From assembly GCF_018613315.1 (NCBI RefSeq), contig NZ_JAGGQL010000058.1, positions 1 to 33,613 of the forward strand: 33,613 nt of DNA, in the 5' to 3' direction. Every line of letters starts with the position of its first letter. The stretch's first letter is position 1. A program made the translations under genes and the position numbers. The notes below the pieces were generated by a model. The model was not told the DNA's origin. It did not search any database and worked only from the letters and a program-made list of their open reading frames with translations. Positions 1 to 7,766 of this stretch are shown one piece after another. The stretch comes from Bacillus sp. ISL-37. GTDB lineage: Bacteria; Bacillota; Bacilli; Bacillales; Cytobacillaceae.

Positions 1-230
1 GATTTTGCTGAAAATGTCCGAAGTCACCCCATGTTCGGACAAAACATCGAGTGATTTTGCTGGAAATGTCCGAAGTCATCTCGTGTTCGGACAAAACACC
101 GAGTGATTTTGCTGAAAATGTTCGAAGTCACCCCATGTTCGGACAAAACACCGAGTGATTTTGCTGAAATGTCCGAAGTCACCCTGTGTTCTGACAAAAC
201 AGCGTGTAATCTTGCTTGAAATGTCCGAAG
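1..230. repeat. Tandem array of 52-bp units (about 4.4 copies)
   Basis: Units start at 1, 53, 105, 157 and 208 (the fourth is 51 bp), and the last copy is truncated near 230. The array may extend left of the window. Each unit holds an inverted pair, TGTCCGAA and TTCGGACA, about 10-11 bases apart, so each copy can form an 8-bp hairpin on either strand. The period is not a multiple of three, which argues against coding use. The array ends about 70 bp before the fxsA promoter. It resembles in design, but not in sequence, the array at 31156-31612. Function unknown. Confidence 0.9.
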
Positions 231-301
231 TGGTTGTGCAATAGGTACTGTCCGTTTTTTCAATCCCGTTTTACCTTTAGGAATCTCCACCAATCATATT
301 A

Positions 302-331
302 TTGTATTCTCGTCACCTCGCCACGTATAAT
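302..331 (+). promoter_or_regulatory. Probable sigma-A promoter of fxsA
   Basis: A perfect TATAAT lies at 326-331, with TTGTAT at 302-307 and an 18-bp spacer. The -10 is 36 bp before the fxsA ATG. The -35 match is moderate. Confidence 0.6.
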
Positions 332-367
332 AGAAGGACACGCTATTTCAAAATATTGAGGTGGAGA

Positions 368-754
368 ATGAAATATATTTTTTTGTTTTTAGTTATTGTT
401 CCGGCTGCTGAGATTGGTGTCCTGCTTCTTTCTGGTCAGACGATCGGCATTTGGCCGACGATCCTGATTATCATCCTAACAGGTTTCCTTGGGGCTTTTT
501 TGGCAAAGCAGCAAGGTTTGGAAACGATAAGAAGAACTCAGGACCAGTTAGGCAGAGGCATGATGCCAGGAGATGTCATCCTGGATGGAATCAGCATCCT
601 AGTTGGCGGTACTCTTCTTCTGACACCGGGCTTCATTACTGACACTCTGGGATTTTTACTTCTGGCACCACCGACCAGGAAGTTTTTCAAAGCATTAATG
701 CTCAGATTATTCCGTAACTGGATTGATAAAGGTACGATCAAAGTAATTCGTTAA
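368..754 (+). CDS. fxsA: FxsA family cytoplasmic membrane protein
   Basis: A 128-residue integral membrane protein of the FxsA family (named for suppression of F-plasmid exclusion of phage T7 in E. coli; its own biochemical role is unknown). Start: the ATG at 368 follows the purine-rich GAGGTGGAG. The open frame reaches back to 302 but has no ribosome site there. A hydrophobic N-terminal segment (about residues 2-20) is followed by the family pair PAAEIGVLLL and a GxWPT turn, then a second segment rich in small residues (ILTGFLGAFLAKQQG) and a third around the conserved LLLTPGFITDTLGFLLL. The C-terminus is basic (RLFRNWIDKGTIKVIR) and should face the cytoplasm. The gene is monocistronic, with its own promoter and a terminator at 762-793, and converges on ytvI. 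Confidence 0.9.
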   Translation: MKYIFLFLVIVPAAEIGVLLLSGQTIGIWPTILIIILTGFLGAFLAKQQGLETIRRTQDQLGRGMMPGDVILDGISILVGGTLLLTPGFITDTLGFLLLAPPTRKFFKALMLRLFRNWIDKGTIKVIR

Positions 755-761
755 CATAGAA

Positions 762-793
762 AACACCAACTCATTGGAGTTGGCGTTTTTTTT
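762..793. terminator. Terminator between fxsA and ytvI
   Basis: A stem CACCAACTC/GAGTTGGCG with a short loop is followed by an eight-T run, and an A-run precedes it. It can serve fxsA forward and ytvI, which ends 50 bp further right, in reverse. Confidence 0.85.
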
Positions 794-841
794 GTAAAAT
801 CTGTTTCAGGTAGCGCCTTACATTACAGCCTGACGACAATC

Positions 842-1969
842 TTATTTTATAATTACTTCATCTTTGCCTTTAATGAATGTCCAAATATCCCGGAACACAT
901 TCGCGCGTTGCAGTGTATTGAAAATCACCAGGATGACTGGACCGACAATCAGCCCGAGGAAGCCGATGGTCTTGAAGCCGACGAACAGAGCAATTAAGGT
1001 TGCGAGCGGGTCAAGCCCAATGCTTGATGAGAGTATTTTTGGCTCCATGATCTGCCTTTGGACCAATACAACAACATACAAGACGCCTAAACCGATTGCA
1101 GTACTCATTTCACCGGCAATCGCCTCATAGATGATCCACGGGACAAATACAGCGCCCGTACCGAGATATGGAATGATGTCAACTATACCGGTAACCAGGG
1201 CAATCGTGATGGCATAATCAATACGTAGGATCAGCAAACCAATCAGGATGATGACGGTAGTGATCGAAACCAGTGTAGCCTGGGCCCTCACAAAACCGAA
1301 TAATGCCTTTTTTAAATCGTCAAAAACGGTCTTGCTGCTCGTCCTTGCGCGATTAGGCAAAAACCTGGTACCCATTGCCGATAATCTATACCAGTCTTTA
1401 CTTATGAAGAAGGTCCCTAATAATGAGAAAATGAGGACAGTTGCTGCATTCGGAAACCAGGACAGAATGTTGGGGATTTTCTCAAAAAAGTCTTTTATAA
1501 AATTCCCTGTCGTTGTCCCTATGGTCGCGCCGACGTTTTGGATATTATCCATTATCGTATCCTGCTGCCCCGATTCAAGGCTTTGGAACATGCCTGTTAG
1601 CTGATTGTAAAGTGGAATTAGTTGAGCAGCAAATAAATGTTCAATATAATCAATCAAAGTAACCAGGTGTTCAGGAACAACTTTCGCAAGGTATTCAGCT
1701 CCGGAAGCGATCTCGACAACAAGCAATGTAATCAGCCCTGCGAACACCAACATGATCAACACAAGGGAAATGAGTACCGCCAGAGACCTGGGCATTTTTG
1801 CCCGCGTCTGGAAAAAGTTGACGAGCGGATTCATCATAAAAGCAATCAGGAAGCCGATGATGAATGGGTAAGTTACTTTGGAAACGAAAAAAAGTGCAAG
1901 TGCGCCGGCCACAACGATACCAATGACGAAAATAAAACGTAATGTCCTATGTAGATATACTAGATTCAA
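842..1969 (-). CDS. ytvI: YtvI, sporulation-associated AI-2E transporter family membrane protein
   Basis: A polytopic membrane protein of the AI-2E transporter/PerM family, 375 residues from the preferred start. The closest named relative is B. subtilis YtvI, annotated as a sporulation integral membrane protein; its transported substrate is not established. Visible features are two N-terminal hydrophobic segments, a third after MPRSLAVLIS, a long amphipathic stretch (about 100-180), then C-terminal segments containing the family signature IVDIIPYLGTGAVFVPW and the conserved LGLIVGPVIL near the end. Start: the TTG at 1969 sits about 6 bases after a strong AAAGGAGG on the reverse strand. The ATG at 1996 lies upstream of that site and would have no ribosome site of its own. 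It is transcribed alone, convergent with fxsA. Confidence 0.85.
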   Translation of the reverse strand: MNLVYLHRTLRFIFVIGIVVAGALALFFVSKVTYPFIIGFLIAFMMNPLVNFFQTRAKMPRSLAVLISLVLIMLVFAGLITLLVVEIASGAEYLAKVVPEHLVTLIDYIEHLFAAQLIPLYNQLTGMFQSLESGQQDTIMDNIQNVGATIGTTTGNFIKDFFEKIPNILSWFPNAATVLIFSLLGTFFISKDWYRLSAMGTRFLPNRARTSSKTVFDDLKKALFGFVRAQATLVSITTVIILIGLLILRIDYAITIALVTGIVDIIPYLGTGAVFVPWIIYEAIAGEMSTAIGLGVLYVVVLVQRQIMEPKILSSSIGLDPLATLIALFVGFKTIGFLGLIVGPVILVIFNTLQRANVFRDIWTFIKGKDEVIIK

Positions 1970-2334
1970 ACAGGTTCCTCCTTTTGGAATGGCCAACTGG
2001 ATGCTAATACTGTTTGTATATCTTAAAAGCTTGATGCCAGTCCTGAAAGTTTCCTAAAATATACGGCCTATAATTTTAAAAGATTCGATTTAATTTTTAA
2101 AAATCCTTTAAAATATAAAATATCTCAGAGGAAGACTTCTTTGATATGCTGATATGAAAACAGAATTATATTATTAGCGCCCGGGTGATTTTTGAAATGG
2201 AATTCGTAAAAAGGTTGTCAAAATATAAATAATGAATTCTGCTCAAAGCAGTTTATTCAAAAGTGAAATTGTGCATTTAAACAATCATCTAAAGCGTATA
2301 ATCAGTACGTGCAACAACCTTTAATCCTACCTAT
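1970..2334. other. AT-rich divergent intergenic region with no gene found
   Basis: The region between the divergent ytvI and ytwI starts. It holds the ytvI ribosome site (1976-1985, reverse strand) and a TATAAT at 2297 without a good -35. I see no convincing small gene, stable RNA or repeat. An isolated GC-rich patch (GCGCCCGGG near 2178) stands out from the AT-rich surroundings but does not form a structure I can define. Confidence 0.5.
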
Positions 2335-2364
2335 TTGGTGTAATATTTTTAATTATGTTACAAT
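2335..2364 (+). promoter_or_regulatory. Probable sigma-A promoter of ytwI
   Basis: TTGGTG at 2335-2340, an 18-bp spacer and TACAAT at 2359-2364, 30 bp before the ytwI start. Confidence 0.55.
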
Positions 2365-2393
2365 AGTTTTAACCGTGGAAGGATGACAAATTT

Positions 2394-2852
2394 ATGCTTG
2401 AGCCTATGCTTTTTTTACTAACTTTATTGGCGATTGCTTTTCTGGCGAAAAACCAATCGTTAATTATTGCGGTCCTGGTCCTGCTTGTGATGAAGATTGC
2501 TGGTGTTGAAGCCAAAACATTTTCGCTTCTCCAGGGTAAAGGTATAAACTGGGGAGTAACGGTTATCACTATTGCTGTCCTGGCGCCCATTGCCAGCGGT
2601 GATATTGGCTTCAAAGATTTAGGTGGTGCTTTCAAGTCACCCTATGCATGGATTGCCCTGATATCCGGGATGGCAGTTGCTCTGCTTGCGAAAGGCGGAG
2701 TTACCTTGCTGGCCGAAGATCCCCATATAACGACCGCTCTTGTCCTGGGAACAATTCTGGCCGTATCATTATTCAAAGGAGTAGCAGTTGGTCCTTTGAT
2801 TGGTGCCGGCATTGCATTTGCGGCTATGAAAATCTTTGAATTATTTAAATAG
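2394..2852 (+). CDS. ytwI: YtwI, DUF441 membrane protein
   Basis: A 152-residue, four-to-five-helix membrane protein of the DUF441 family; function unknown. The family core is present: an N-terminal helix ending in AKNQSLIIAVLVLL, the highly conserved block KGINWGVTVITIAVLAPIA, then SGDIGFKDLG, a helix around YAWIALISGM, the motif DPHITTALVLGTILAVSLFKG and GVAVGPLIGAGIA near the end. Start: the ATG at 2394 follows GGAAGGA at 2378-2384; an ATG at 2383 is in another frame. Like its B. subtilis counterpart it sits between ytvI and citZ. It looks monocistronic, since a separate promoter for citZ follows. Length and conservation match the family closely. Confidence 0.9.
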   Translation: MLEPMLFLLTLLAIAFLAKNQSLIIAVLVLLVMKIAGVEAKTFSLLQGKGINWGVTVITIAVLAPIASGDIGFKDLGGAFKSPYAWIALISGMAVALLAKGGVTLLAEDPHITTALVLGTILAVSLFKGVAVGPLIGAGIAFAAMKIFELFK

Positions 2853-2896
2853 CTTTTTTGTAAAATAATATTTTATATTGATTTAAGTTGTTTTCA

Positions 2897-2925
2897 TTCA
2901 CAAATGTCAGATAATTGTTTATAAT
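2897..2925 (+). promoter_or_regulatory. sigma-A promoter for citZ
   Basis: TTCACA at 2897-2902 (one mismatch to consensus), a 17-bp spacer and TATAAT at 2920-2925. The predicted start near 2932 leaves a leader of about 290 nt before citZ. An AT-rich dyad overlaps the -10, but I could not match the CcpC spacing known from B. subtilis. Confidence 0.7.
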
Positions 2926-2931
2926 AGGACT

Positions 2932-3222
2932 TGTAACTGCTTCCATCGCCCTGTATAGGCCTGGGGATTAGAAGAGTATCCACGGTTTTTTAATTTAACA
3001 AAATGTAAGCATTTTCTTTTTTGCCGGTTGCCTGAGCAAGCGCTCGATACCCATCGTATTTAGGGCATTTCGGCTGGAATCGGTCTGTCGCCGGCGTATG
3101 GTCCGGCTTTTCGCATAAAGTGTCAGAAATTTCTTTTTTTCTGATATCGCTGTTTTTAACAGCAATTCAACATACAGACAAAATGGGATATGGGGAAATT
3201 AACTACAAAGGAGAGATTGAGT
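2932..3222 (+). promoter_or_regulatory. Long structured 5' leader of citZ
   Basis: About 290 nt of untranslated leader with three hairpins near its end: GCCGG/CCGGC followed by four T (3090-3111), TCAGAAA/TTTCTGA (3123-3144) and GCTGTT/AACAGC (3149-3163). The first resembles a weak terminator. An upstream GCCGG near 3023-3029 could compete for the CCGGC arm, which would be an attenuator layout. This is inference from base complementarity. I do not recognise a known riboswitch class. Confidence 0.45.
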
Positions 3223-4338
3223 ATGACAGTAACACGTGGTCTTGAAGGGGTAGTGGCAACAACATCTTCTATCAGCTCTATTATTGATGACACGCTTACT
3301 TATGTAGGCTATGACATTGACGATCTAGCTGAAAATGCTAGTTTCGAAGAAGTGATTTACTTATTATGGCACCGCAAGCTTCCTACAGCAGCAGAATTGG
3401 ACGAATTGAAAAAGCAGCTTGCAGAGAATGCGGCTTTGCCGAAAGAAGTTCTTGAGCATTTCAAGATGTACCCTATTGATAAAGTCCATCCGATGGCTGC
3501 AGTTCGCTCGGCTGTATCTCTTTTAGGATTATATGATGATGAATCAGATGTAATGGAAAAAGAAGCGAATTACCGCAAAGCGATCCGCCTCCAGGCTAAG
3601 ATGCCAGCTATCGTTACGGCTTTCGCAAGAGTAAGGAAAGGTCTTGAGCCAATCGCTCCAAGAGAAGATCTTAACTTCGCGGCAAACTTTCTTTACATGC
3701 TGACTGGGGAAGAGCCAGATGATATAGCAGTAGAAGCAATGAACAAGGCGCTAGTGCTTCATGCTGACCATGAGCTTAACGCTTCAACATTCACTGCACG
3801 TGTCTGCGTTGCAACACTATCTGATGTGTATTCTGGTGTTACAGCTGCGATCGGTGCATTGAAAGGCCCTCTTCATGGAGGAGCAAATGAAGCAGTTATG
3901 AAAATGCTGACTGAAATCGGCACTCTTGAAAATGTTGAGCCGGCAATCCGCGGAAAGCTTGCGAACAAAGAAAAGATCATGGGCTTTGGACACCGCGTAT
4001 ACCGCCTGGGAGACCCACGTGCAAAACATTTAAGAGAAATGTCCAAGAGGCTGACTGGGCTGACTGGTGAACCTCATTGGTACGAAATGTCCACTAAGAT
4101 TGAAGAAATCGTTACTGGCGAAAAGAACCTTCCGCCAAATGTGGACTTCTACTCAGCATCTGTATACCACAGCCTTGGCATCGACCATGACCTGTTCACG
4201 CCGATCTTTGCTGTAAGCCGTGTTTCCGGTTGGCTTGCACATATCCTTGAACAGTATGACAACAACCGCCTGATCCGCCCTCGTGCAGACTATACAGGTC
4301 CTGGCAAGCAAGAATATGTTGCCATTGAAATGAGATAA
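3223..4338 (+). CDS. citZ: Citrate synthase
   Basis: Condenses acetyl-CoA and oxaloacetate to citrate, the entry step of the TCA cycle. The protein has 371 residues, near-identical in layout to B. subtilis CitZ. Catalytic residues are visible: His218 in GPLHGGANE, His257 in GFGHRVY and Asp308 in NVDFYSASVY. The CoA and substrate-binding stretch DPRAKHL and the C-terminal NRLIRPRADYTGP are also present. Start: the ATG at 3223 lies 9 bases after AAAGGAGAG. The frame is open back to an ATG at 3190, but that would add an 11-residue extension absent from the family and lies upstream of the ribosome site. It heads citZ-icd-mdh, behind its own promoter and a long leader. Confidence 0.98.
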   Translation: MTVTRGLEGVVATTSSISSIIDDTLTYVGYDIDDLAENASFEEVIYLLWHRKLPTAAELDELKKQLAENAALPKEVLEHFKMYPIDKVHPMAAVRSAVSLLGLYDDESDVMEKEANYRKAIRLQAKMPAIVTAFARVRKGLEPIAPREDLNFAANFLYMLTGEEPDDIAVEAMNKALVLHADHELNASTFTARVCVATLSDVYSGVTAAIGALKGPLHGGANEAVMKMLTEIGTLENVEPAIRGKLANKEKIMGFGHRVYRLGDPRAKHLREMSKRLTGLTGEPHWYEMSTKIEEIVTGEKNLPPNVDFYSASVYHSLGIDHDLFTPIFAVSRVSGWLAHILEQYDNNRLIRPRADYTGPGKQEYVAIEMR

Positions 4339-4353
4339 TTATTAGAGATAAAG

Positions 4354-4491
4354 GAGCAATATTTTACTTTTTAGTGAAAAATTGTTCTAATAGGAGAGTG
4401 AAGGAAGCTGGTTATCCAAACAATTTTTTATAAATCGATGGATACACGGCTTCCCAAAAGAAGGTTAGTGGCAATCTCGCCTGCTAACCTT
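4354..4491 (+). promoter_or_regulatory. Three consecutive hairpins in the citZ-icd spacer
   Basis: Hairpin 1 (4354-4388) pairs GAGCAAT with ATTGTTC and continues along an A/T-rich stem. Hairpin 2 (4403-4454) pairs GGAAGC with GCTTCC and, after a small internal loop, TATCCA with TGGATA. Hairpin 3 (4461-4491) is a perfect 8-bp stem AAGGTTAG/CTAACCTT. None has a proper T-run, so they look like RNA processing or stability elements rather than terminators. Confidence 0.6.
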
Positions 4492-4533
4492 TGATTCTGT
4501 TAATGAATTAGGATTTTGGAGGGAGAGAATAAT

Positions 4534-5802
4534 ATGCAAGGTGAAAAAATTACAGTTAAAGATGGAGTTTTAAACGTACCAAACAATCCAATCGTTCCTT
4601 TTATCGAAGGTGACGGTACAGGTCCGGACATCTGGGCAGCTTCTGTCCGCGTTCTTGATGCAGCAGTTGAAAAAGCATACAAGGGTGAGAAAAAGATTGT
4701 CTGGAAAGAAGTTCTTGCTGGAGAAAAGGCATTTAACCAAACTGGTGAGTGGCTTCCAAGCGAAACTTTAGAATTAATCAATGAATACTTAATCGCGATT
4801 AAGGGGCCTTTAACAACACCAATCGGTGGCGGAATCCGCTCTCTTAACGTTGCATTGCGTCAAGAACTTGACCTATTCGTCTGCCTGCGTCCTGTTCGCT
4901 GGTTTGAAGGTGTTCCTTCTCCTGTAAAGCGTCCTCAAGACACTGACATGGTTATTTTCCGTGAAAACACTGAAGATATCTATGCTGGTATCGAGTATGC
5001 AAGCGGATCTGACGAAGTCAAAAAGCTTATTGGATTCCTGCAAAACGAAATGGGTGTAAATAAAATCCGTTTCCCTGAAACTTCAGGTATCGGTATCAAG
5101 CCTGTTTCCAAAGAAGGAACAGAGCGCCTTGTACGTTCAGCGATCAATTACGCCATCACAGAAGGCCGTAAATCATTAACGCTTGTACATAAAGGCAATA
5201 TCATGAAATTCACAGAAGGCGCGTTCAAAAACTGGGGTTATGAACTTGCTGAAAAAGAATTCGGTGATAAGGTATTCACTTGGGCTCAATATGACAAGAT
5301 TAAGGAAGAACAAGGTACGGATGCAGCAAACAAAGCTCAGTCTGACGCAGAGGCTGCTGGCAAGATCATCGTTAAAGATGCGATTGCTGATATCTTCCTT
5401 CAGCAAATTCTTACACGTCCGAAAGAGTTCGATGTTGTTGCAACAATGAATCTTAACGGAGACTACATTTCTGATGCACTTGCAGCACAGGTAGGCGGTA
5501 TTGGTATCGCTCCTGGAGCAAACATCAACTATGAAACTGGCCACGCTATTTTCGAAGCGACACATGGTACTGCTCCGAAATATGCTGGTTTGGATAAAGT
5601 TAACCCATCTTCTGTTATCCTTTCAGGCGTTCTTATGCTTGAGCACCTTGGTTGGACTGAAGCAGCTAACTTGATCGTCAAGTCAATGGAAAAATCAATC
5701 GCATCTAAGGTTGTAACATATGACTTTGCTCGTTTGATGGATGGCGCTACAGAAGTCAAGACCTCTGAGTTCGGTGATGAACTGATCAAGAACATGGGCT
5801 AA
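4534..5802 (+). CDS. icd: NADP-dependent isocitrate dehydrogenase
   Basis: Oxidatively decarboxylates isocitrate to 2-oxoglutarate with NADP, in the cytosol. The protein is 422 residues, one fewer than B. subtilis Icd, and aligns along its whole length. It shows [12 protein letters not shown] near the N-terminus, the phosphate/substrate loop [13 protein letters not shown] (Ser103, Arg109, with Arg119 after it), [13 protein letters not shown], the catalytic lysine region [11 protein letters not shown], and the Asp-rich metal site in [18 protein letters not shown]. The C-terminal cofactor loop [14 protein letters not shown] is intact. Start: the ATG at 4534 is 10 bases after GGAGGGAG. A TTG at 4516 is open but lies before the ribosome site. 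It is probably co-transcribed with citZ through the hairpin-rich spacer. Confidence 0.98.
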   Translation: MQGEKITVKDGVLNVPNNPIVPFIEGDGTGPDIWAASVRVLDAAVEKAYKGEKKIVWKEVLAGEKAFNQTGEWLPSETLELINEYLIAIKGPLTTPIGGGIRSLNVALRQELDLFVCLRPVRWFEGVPSPVKRPQDTDMVIFRENTEDIYAGIEYASGSDEVKKLIGFLQNEMGVNKIRFPETSGIGIKPVSKEGTERLVRSAINYAITEGRKSLTLVHKGNIMKFTEGAFKNWGYELAEKEFGDKVFTWAQYDKIKEEQGTDAANKAQSDAEAAGKIIVKDAIADIFLQQILTRPKEFDVVATMNLNGDYISDALAAQVGGIGIAPGANINYETGHAIFEATHGTAPKYAGLDKVNPSSVILSGVLMLEHLGWTEAANLIVKSMEKSIASKVVTYDFARLMDGATEVKTSEFGDELIKNMG

Positions 5803-5812
5803 AAATGTGCGG

Positions 5813-5842
5813 AAGGCTATCCTTTTTAAGGATAGCCTTTAC
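5813..5842 (+). terminator. Hairpin after icd (weak terminator or processing site)
   Basis: A perfect 10-bp stem AAGGCTATCC/GGATAGCCTT has only three T after it. That suggests partial termination, letting some transcription continue into mdh. Confidence 0.55.
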
Positions 5843-5892
5843 ATAAATAACATATATTTTTAAAAATATATTCGTTCTGAGGAGGAAGCCTT

Positions 5893-6831
5893 ATGTCATT
5901 GAAACGCAAAAAGATTTCAGTCATTGGTGGAGGATTCACAGGAGCAACAACAGCATTCTTGCTAGCACAGAAGGAACTTGGGGATGTAGTATTAGTCGAT
6001 ATCCCGCAAATGGAAAACCCTACAAAGGGTAAGGCGCTTGATATGCTTGAAGCGAGCCCAGTCCAAGGCTTTGACGCGAACATTACCGGTACTTCGAGCT
6101 ATGAAGATACGAAAGACTCAGATATTGTTGTTGTTACAGCTGGTATTGCGCGCAAACCTGGCATGAGCCGTGATGACCTTGTCCAGACGAACCAAAAAAT
6201 CATGAAAAGTGTAGCCCAGGAAATCGCCAAGCACTCCCCTGATAGTTTCATCGTTGTATTGACTAATCCAGTTGATGCGATGACTTATACTATTTTCAAA
6301 GAGTCCGGCTTTCCTAAAAATCGCGTAATCGGCCAATCGGGCGTATTGGACACTGCTCGTTTCCGTACATTCGTAGCTCAGGAATTAAACCTGTCTGTTA
6401 AAGACGTTACAGGTTTCGTTCTTGGAGGCCACGGCGATGACATGGTTCCACTTGTGCGTTATTCATATGCAGGGGGCATTCCTCTTGAAACACTTATTCC
6501 AAAAGAACGCCTTGATGCCATCGTTGAACGCACTCGCAAAGGCGGCGGCGAAATCGTCAACCTACTTGGGAATGGCAGCGCTTACTATGCGCCGGCAGCT
6601 TCCCTGGTTGAAATGTGTGAAGCGATCTTGAAGGATCAGCGACGCGTATTGCCATCCATTGCATATCTAGAAGGAGAGTATGGTTACGAAGGAATTTACC
6701 TTGGAGTTCCAACAATCCTTGGCGCTGGCGGAATCGAGAAAGTAATCGAGCTTGAATTGACTTCAGAAGAAAAAGCAGCACTTGATAAGTCTGCAGAAGC
6801 AGTCCGCAACGTTATGGCTGTACTTGCTTAA
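5893..6831 (+). CDS. mdh: Malate dehydrogenase
   Basis: An LDH-like malate dehydrogenase that interconverts malate and oxaloacetate with NAD. The protein is 312 residues, the length of Bacillus Mdh. The Rossmann motif is GGGFTG (12-17), with the NAD-specifying acid in VLVDIPQ at Asp36. Substrate arginines are Arg87 and Arg93 in the loop [13 protein letters not shown] (the Arg at the specificity position fits malate, not lactate) and Arg156. Asp153 and His180 ([10 protein letters not shown]) form the proton relay. Start: the ATG at 5893 follows GAGGAGGAAG. It lies 90 bp after icd and ends in a strong terminator at 6861-6888. Confidence 0.98.
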   Translation: MSLKRKKISVIGGGFTGATTAFLLAQKELGDVVLVDIPQMENPTKGKALDMLEASPVQGFDANITGTSSYEDTKDSDIVVVTAGIARKPGMSRDDLVQTNQKIMKSVAQEIAKHSPDSFIVVLTNPVDAMTYTIFKESGFPKNRVIGQSGVLDTARFRTFVAQELNLSVKDVTGFVLGGHGDDMVPLVRYSYAGGIPLETLIPKERLDAIVERTRKGGGEIVNLLGNGSAYYAPAASLVEMCEAILKDQRRVLPSIAYLEGEYGYEGIYLGVPTILGAGGIEKVIELELTSEEKAALDKSAEAVRNVMAVLA

Positions 6832-6860
6832 TCGTTAGCATATTACTAGTAAATAAAAAA

Positions 6861-6888
6861 AATCGGGGAATATTCCCCGATTTTTTTA
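6861..6888. terminator. Strong terminator after mdh
   Basis: An 11-bp perfect palindromic stem (AATCGGGGAAT and its complement) is followed by seven T and preceded by an A-run, so it can work in both directions. It closes the citZ-icd-mdh unit. Confidence 0.9.
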
Positions 6889-6969
6889 CAAAAATTATAA
6901 AGTATATGAATTTGGGACAAGAGATGGGAATGAACATTCCTGAACTTCTATTGCAAAGGGGTAAATGCT

Positions 6970-7446
6970 ATGCTGCTTGGAAGAAAACGTAAGCTTGGCA
7001 GGAAAATAGAAGAAATCACTGTCGGAGAAAAATTAACATTAACAGAAAAGATCGAAGATAAAGACCTTCTCTTATATTTGGGATTGACGAATGATGCCAA
7101 TCCTTTGTATATTCAGCATGATTACGCGTCACAGACACCTTATGAAAAACCGATTGTGCCGGCAATCATGCTGAATGGGATTATCACTTCAGCTGTTTCA
7201 AAATATCTCCCAGGACCAGGGAGCAATATTCTAAAGCAGGATATTGAGTATGTGAAGCCTGTATACCATTATGGTACAGTCCAATTCCTTTTTGAAGTAA
7301 CCGAAGTGATCAGGAGTAAGCATAATATTGAAATTTCGGTTACAGGAAAAAATGAAGAAGATGAGACAGTTGTAAAGGGGCTGCTGCTCGTCTGTCCTCC
7401 ATATCCAGTCCAGCGTATGGAAGGAAAAGCATTAGAAAACTTTTAA
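6970..7446 (+). CDS. MaoC-like hot-dog fold dehydratase domain protein
   Basis: A single-domain 158-residue protein of the MaoC/(R)-specific enoyl-CoA hydratase superfamily. The hydratase-2 core is readable at about residues 38-70: LTNDANPLYIQHDYA, where Asp and the downstream His/Tyr positions match the D-x-N-P-h-H-x-D-x-x-YA pattern, then PYEKPIVPAIMLNGIITSAVSKYLPGPG. The usual catalytic His of the N-P-[LI]-H motif is Tyr here, so hydratase activity is uncertain. VEVTE- and V-K-G-type strands follow as in the family. The real substrate is unknown. Start: the ATG at 6970 follows AAAGGGG at 6956-6960. It has its own unit between the mdh terminator and the phoP region, and no fatty-acid gene is nearby. 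It is absent from this spot in B. subtilis as I remember it. Confidence 0.75.
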   Translation: MLLGRKRKLGRKIEEITVGEKLTLTEKIEDKDLLLYLGLTNDANPLYIQHDYASQTPYEKPIVPAIMLNGIITSAVSKYLPGPGSNILKQDIEYVKPVYHYGTVQFLFEVTEVIRSKHNIEISVTGKNEEDETVVKGLLLVCPPYPVQRMEGKALENF

Positions 7447-7493
7447 ATTTTTTCGGGATGTACAATAACTGTGCATCTCTTTTTGTTTATCAT

Positions 7494-7524
7494 TTGATTT
7501 TATCGGTTGGGTTGATATTATAAT
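7494..7524 (+). promoter_or_regulatory. Possible phoP promoter upstream of the MITE
   Basis: TATAAT at 7519-7524 with TTGATT at 7494-7499; the 19-bp spacer is long. It is the only promoter-like pair I found before phoP. If it is used, the whole repeat at 7547-7728 is transcribed as phoP leader. Confidence 0.35.
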
Positions 7525-7546
7525 GTAAATAGAGCTATTGGATGAA

Positions 7547-7728
7547 GGCTGTTTTCGTAAGATTGTTGTTAAAATCCTAAAACCGATTTTAACGTGATTA
7601 AAAGCCAATTTGCAGGTCGGTATTAAGTTTGCAAGCTCTTTTCTCATGATTAGCTTTAATTTTGTAGAGAAACATTGGTCATTCAATCAAATTTTGTAGT
7701 CACTAGCAACAAAGTTTGAGAAAAGAGC
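7547..7728 (+). mobile_element. MITE-like element, family A, copy 1 (upstream of phoP)
   Basis: A ~182-bp non-coding element. Its ends are imperfect inverted repeats: GGCTGTTTTCGTAA at the left and, on the other strand, GCTCTTTTCTCAAA at the right. The similarity runs about 26 bp (roughly 20 matches when measured on copy 2). It is flanked by an exact 8-bp direct repeat TGGATGAA at 7539-7546 and 7729-7736, the mark of a transposition event. A third copy of the end sequence, AGCTCTTTTCTCA, lies inside at 7634-7646. A second copy of the element is at 29412-29593 in opposite orientation. GGCT-type ends and 8-bp duplications are typical of ISL3-family elements, so a transposase of that type may have moved it (inference). 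Confidence 0.8.
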
Positions 7729-7766
7729 TGGATGAAACAGGGGTAATAACTTTTTTGGAGGCTTAT

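Noticed and set aside
1-230. CRISPR array
   Set aside because: Units are contiguous with no unique spacers of constant length, and no cas gene is near. The same holds for the arrays at 18100, 31156 and 33386.
24-293. 89-codon reverse-strand frame across the left edge
   Set aside because: It runs through the 52-bp non-coding array, has no ribosome site, and its repeats arise from the DNA units in shifting frames.
7432-7686. 84-codon reverse-strand frame between the MaoC-like gene and phoP
   Set aside because: It lies in the family A MITE, has no ribosome site and does not resemble any protein I know.
7716-7766. 17-residue N-terminal extension of PhoP
   Set aside because: It is encoded by the MITE end and its target duplication; the ATG at 7767 has the ribosome site and family-typical start.
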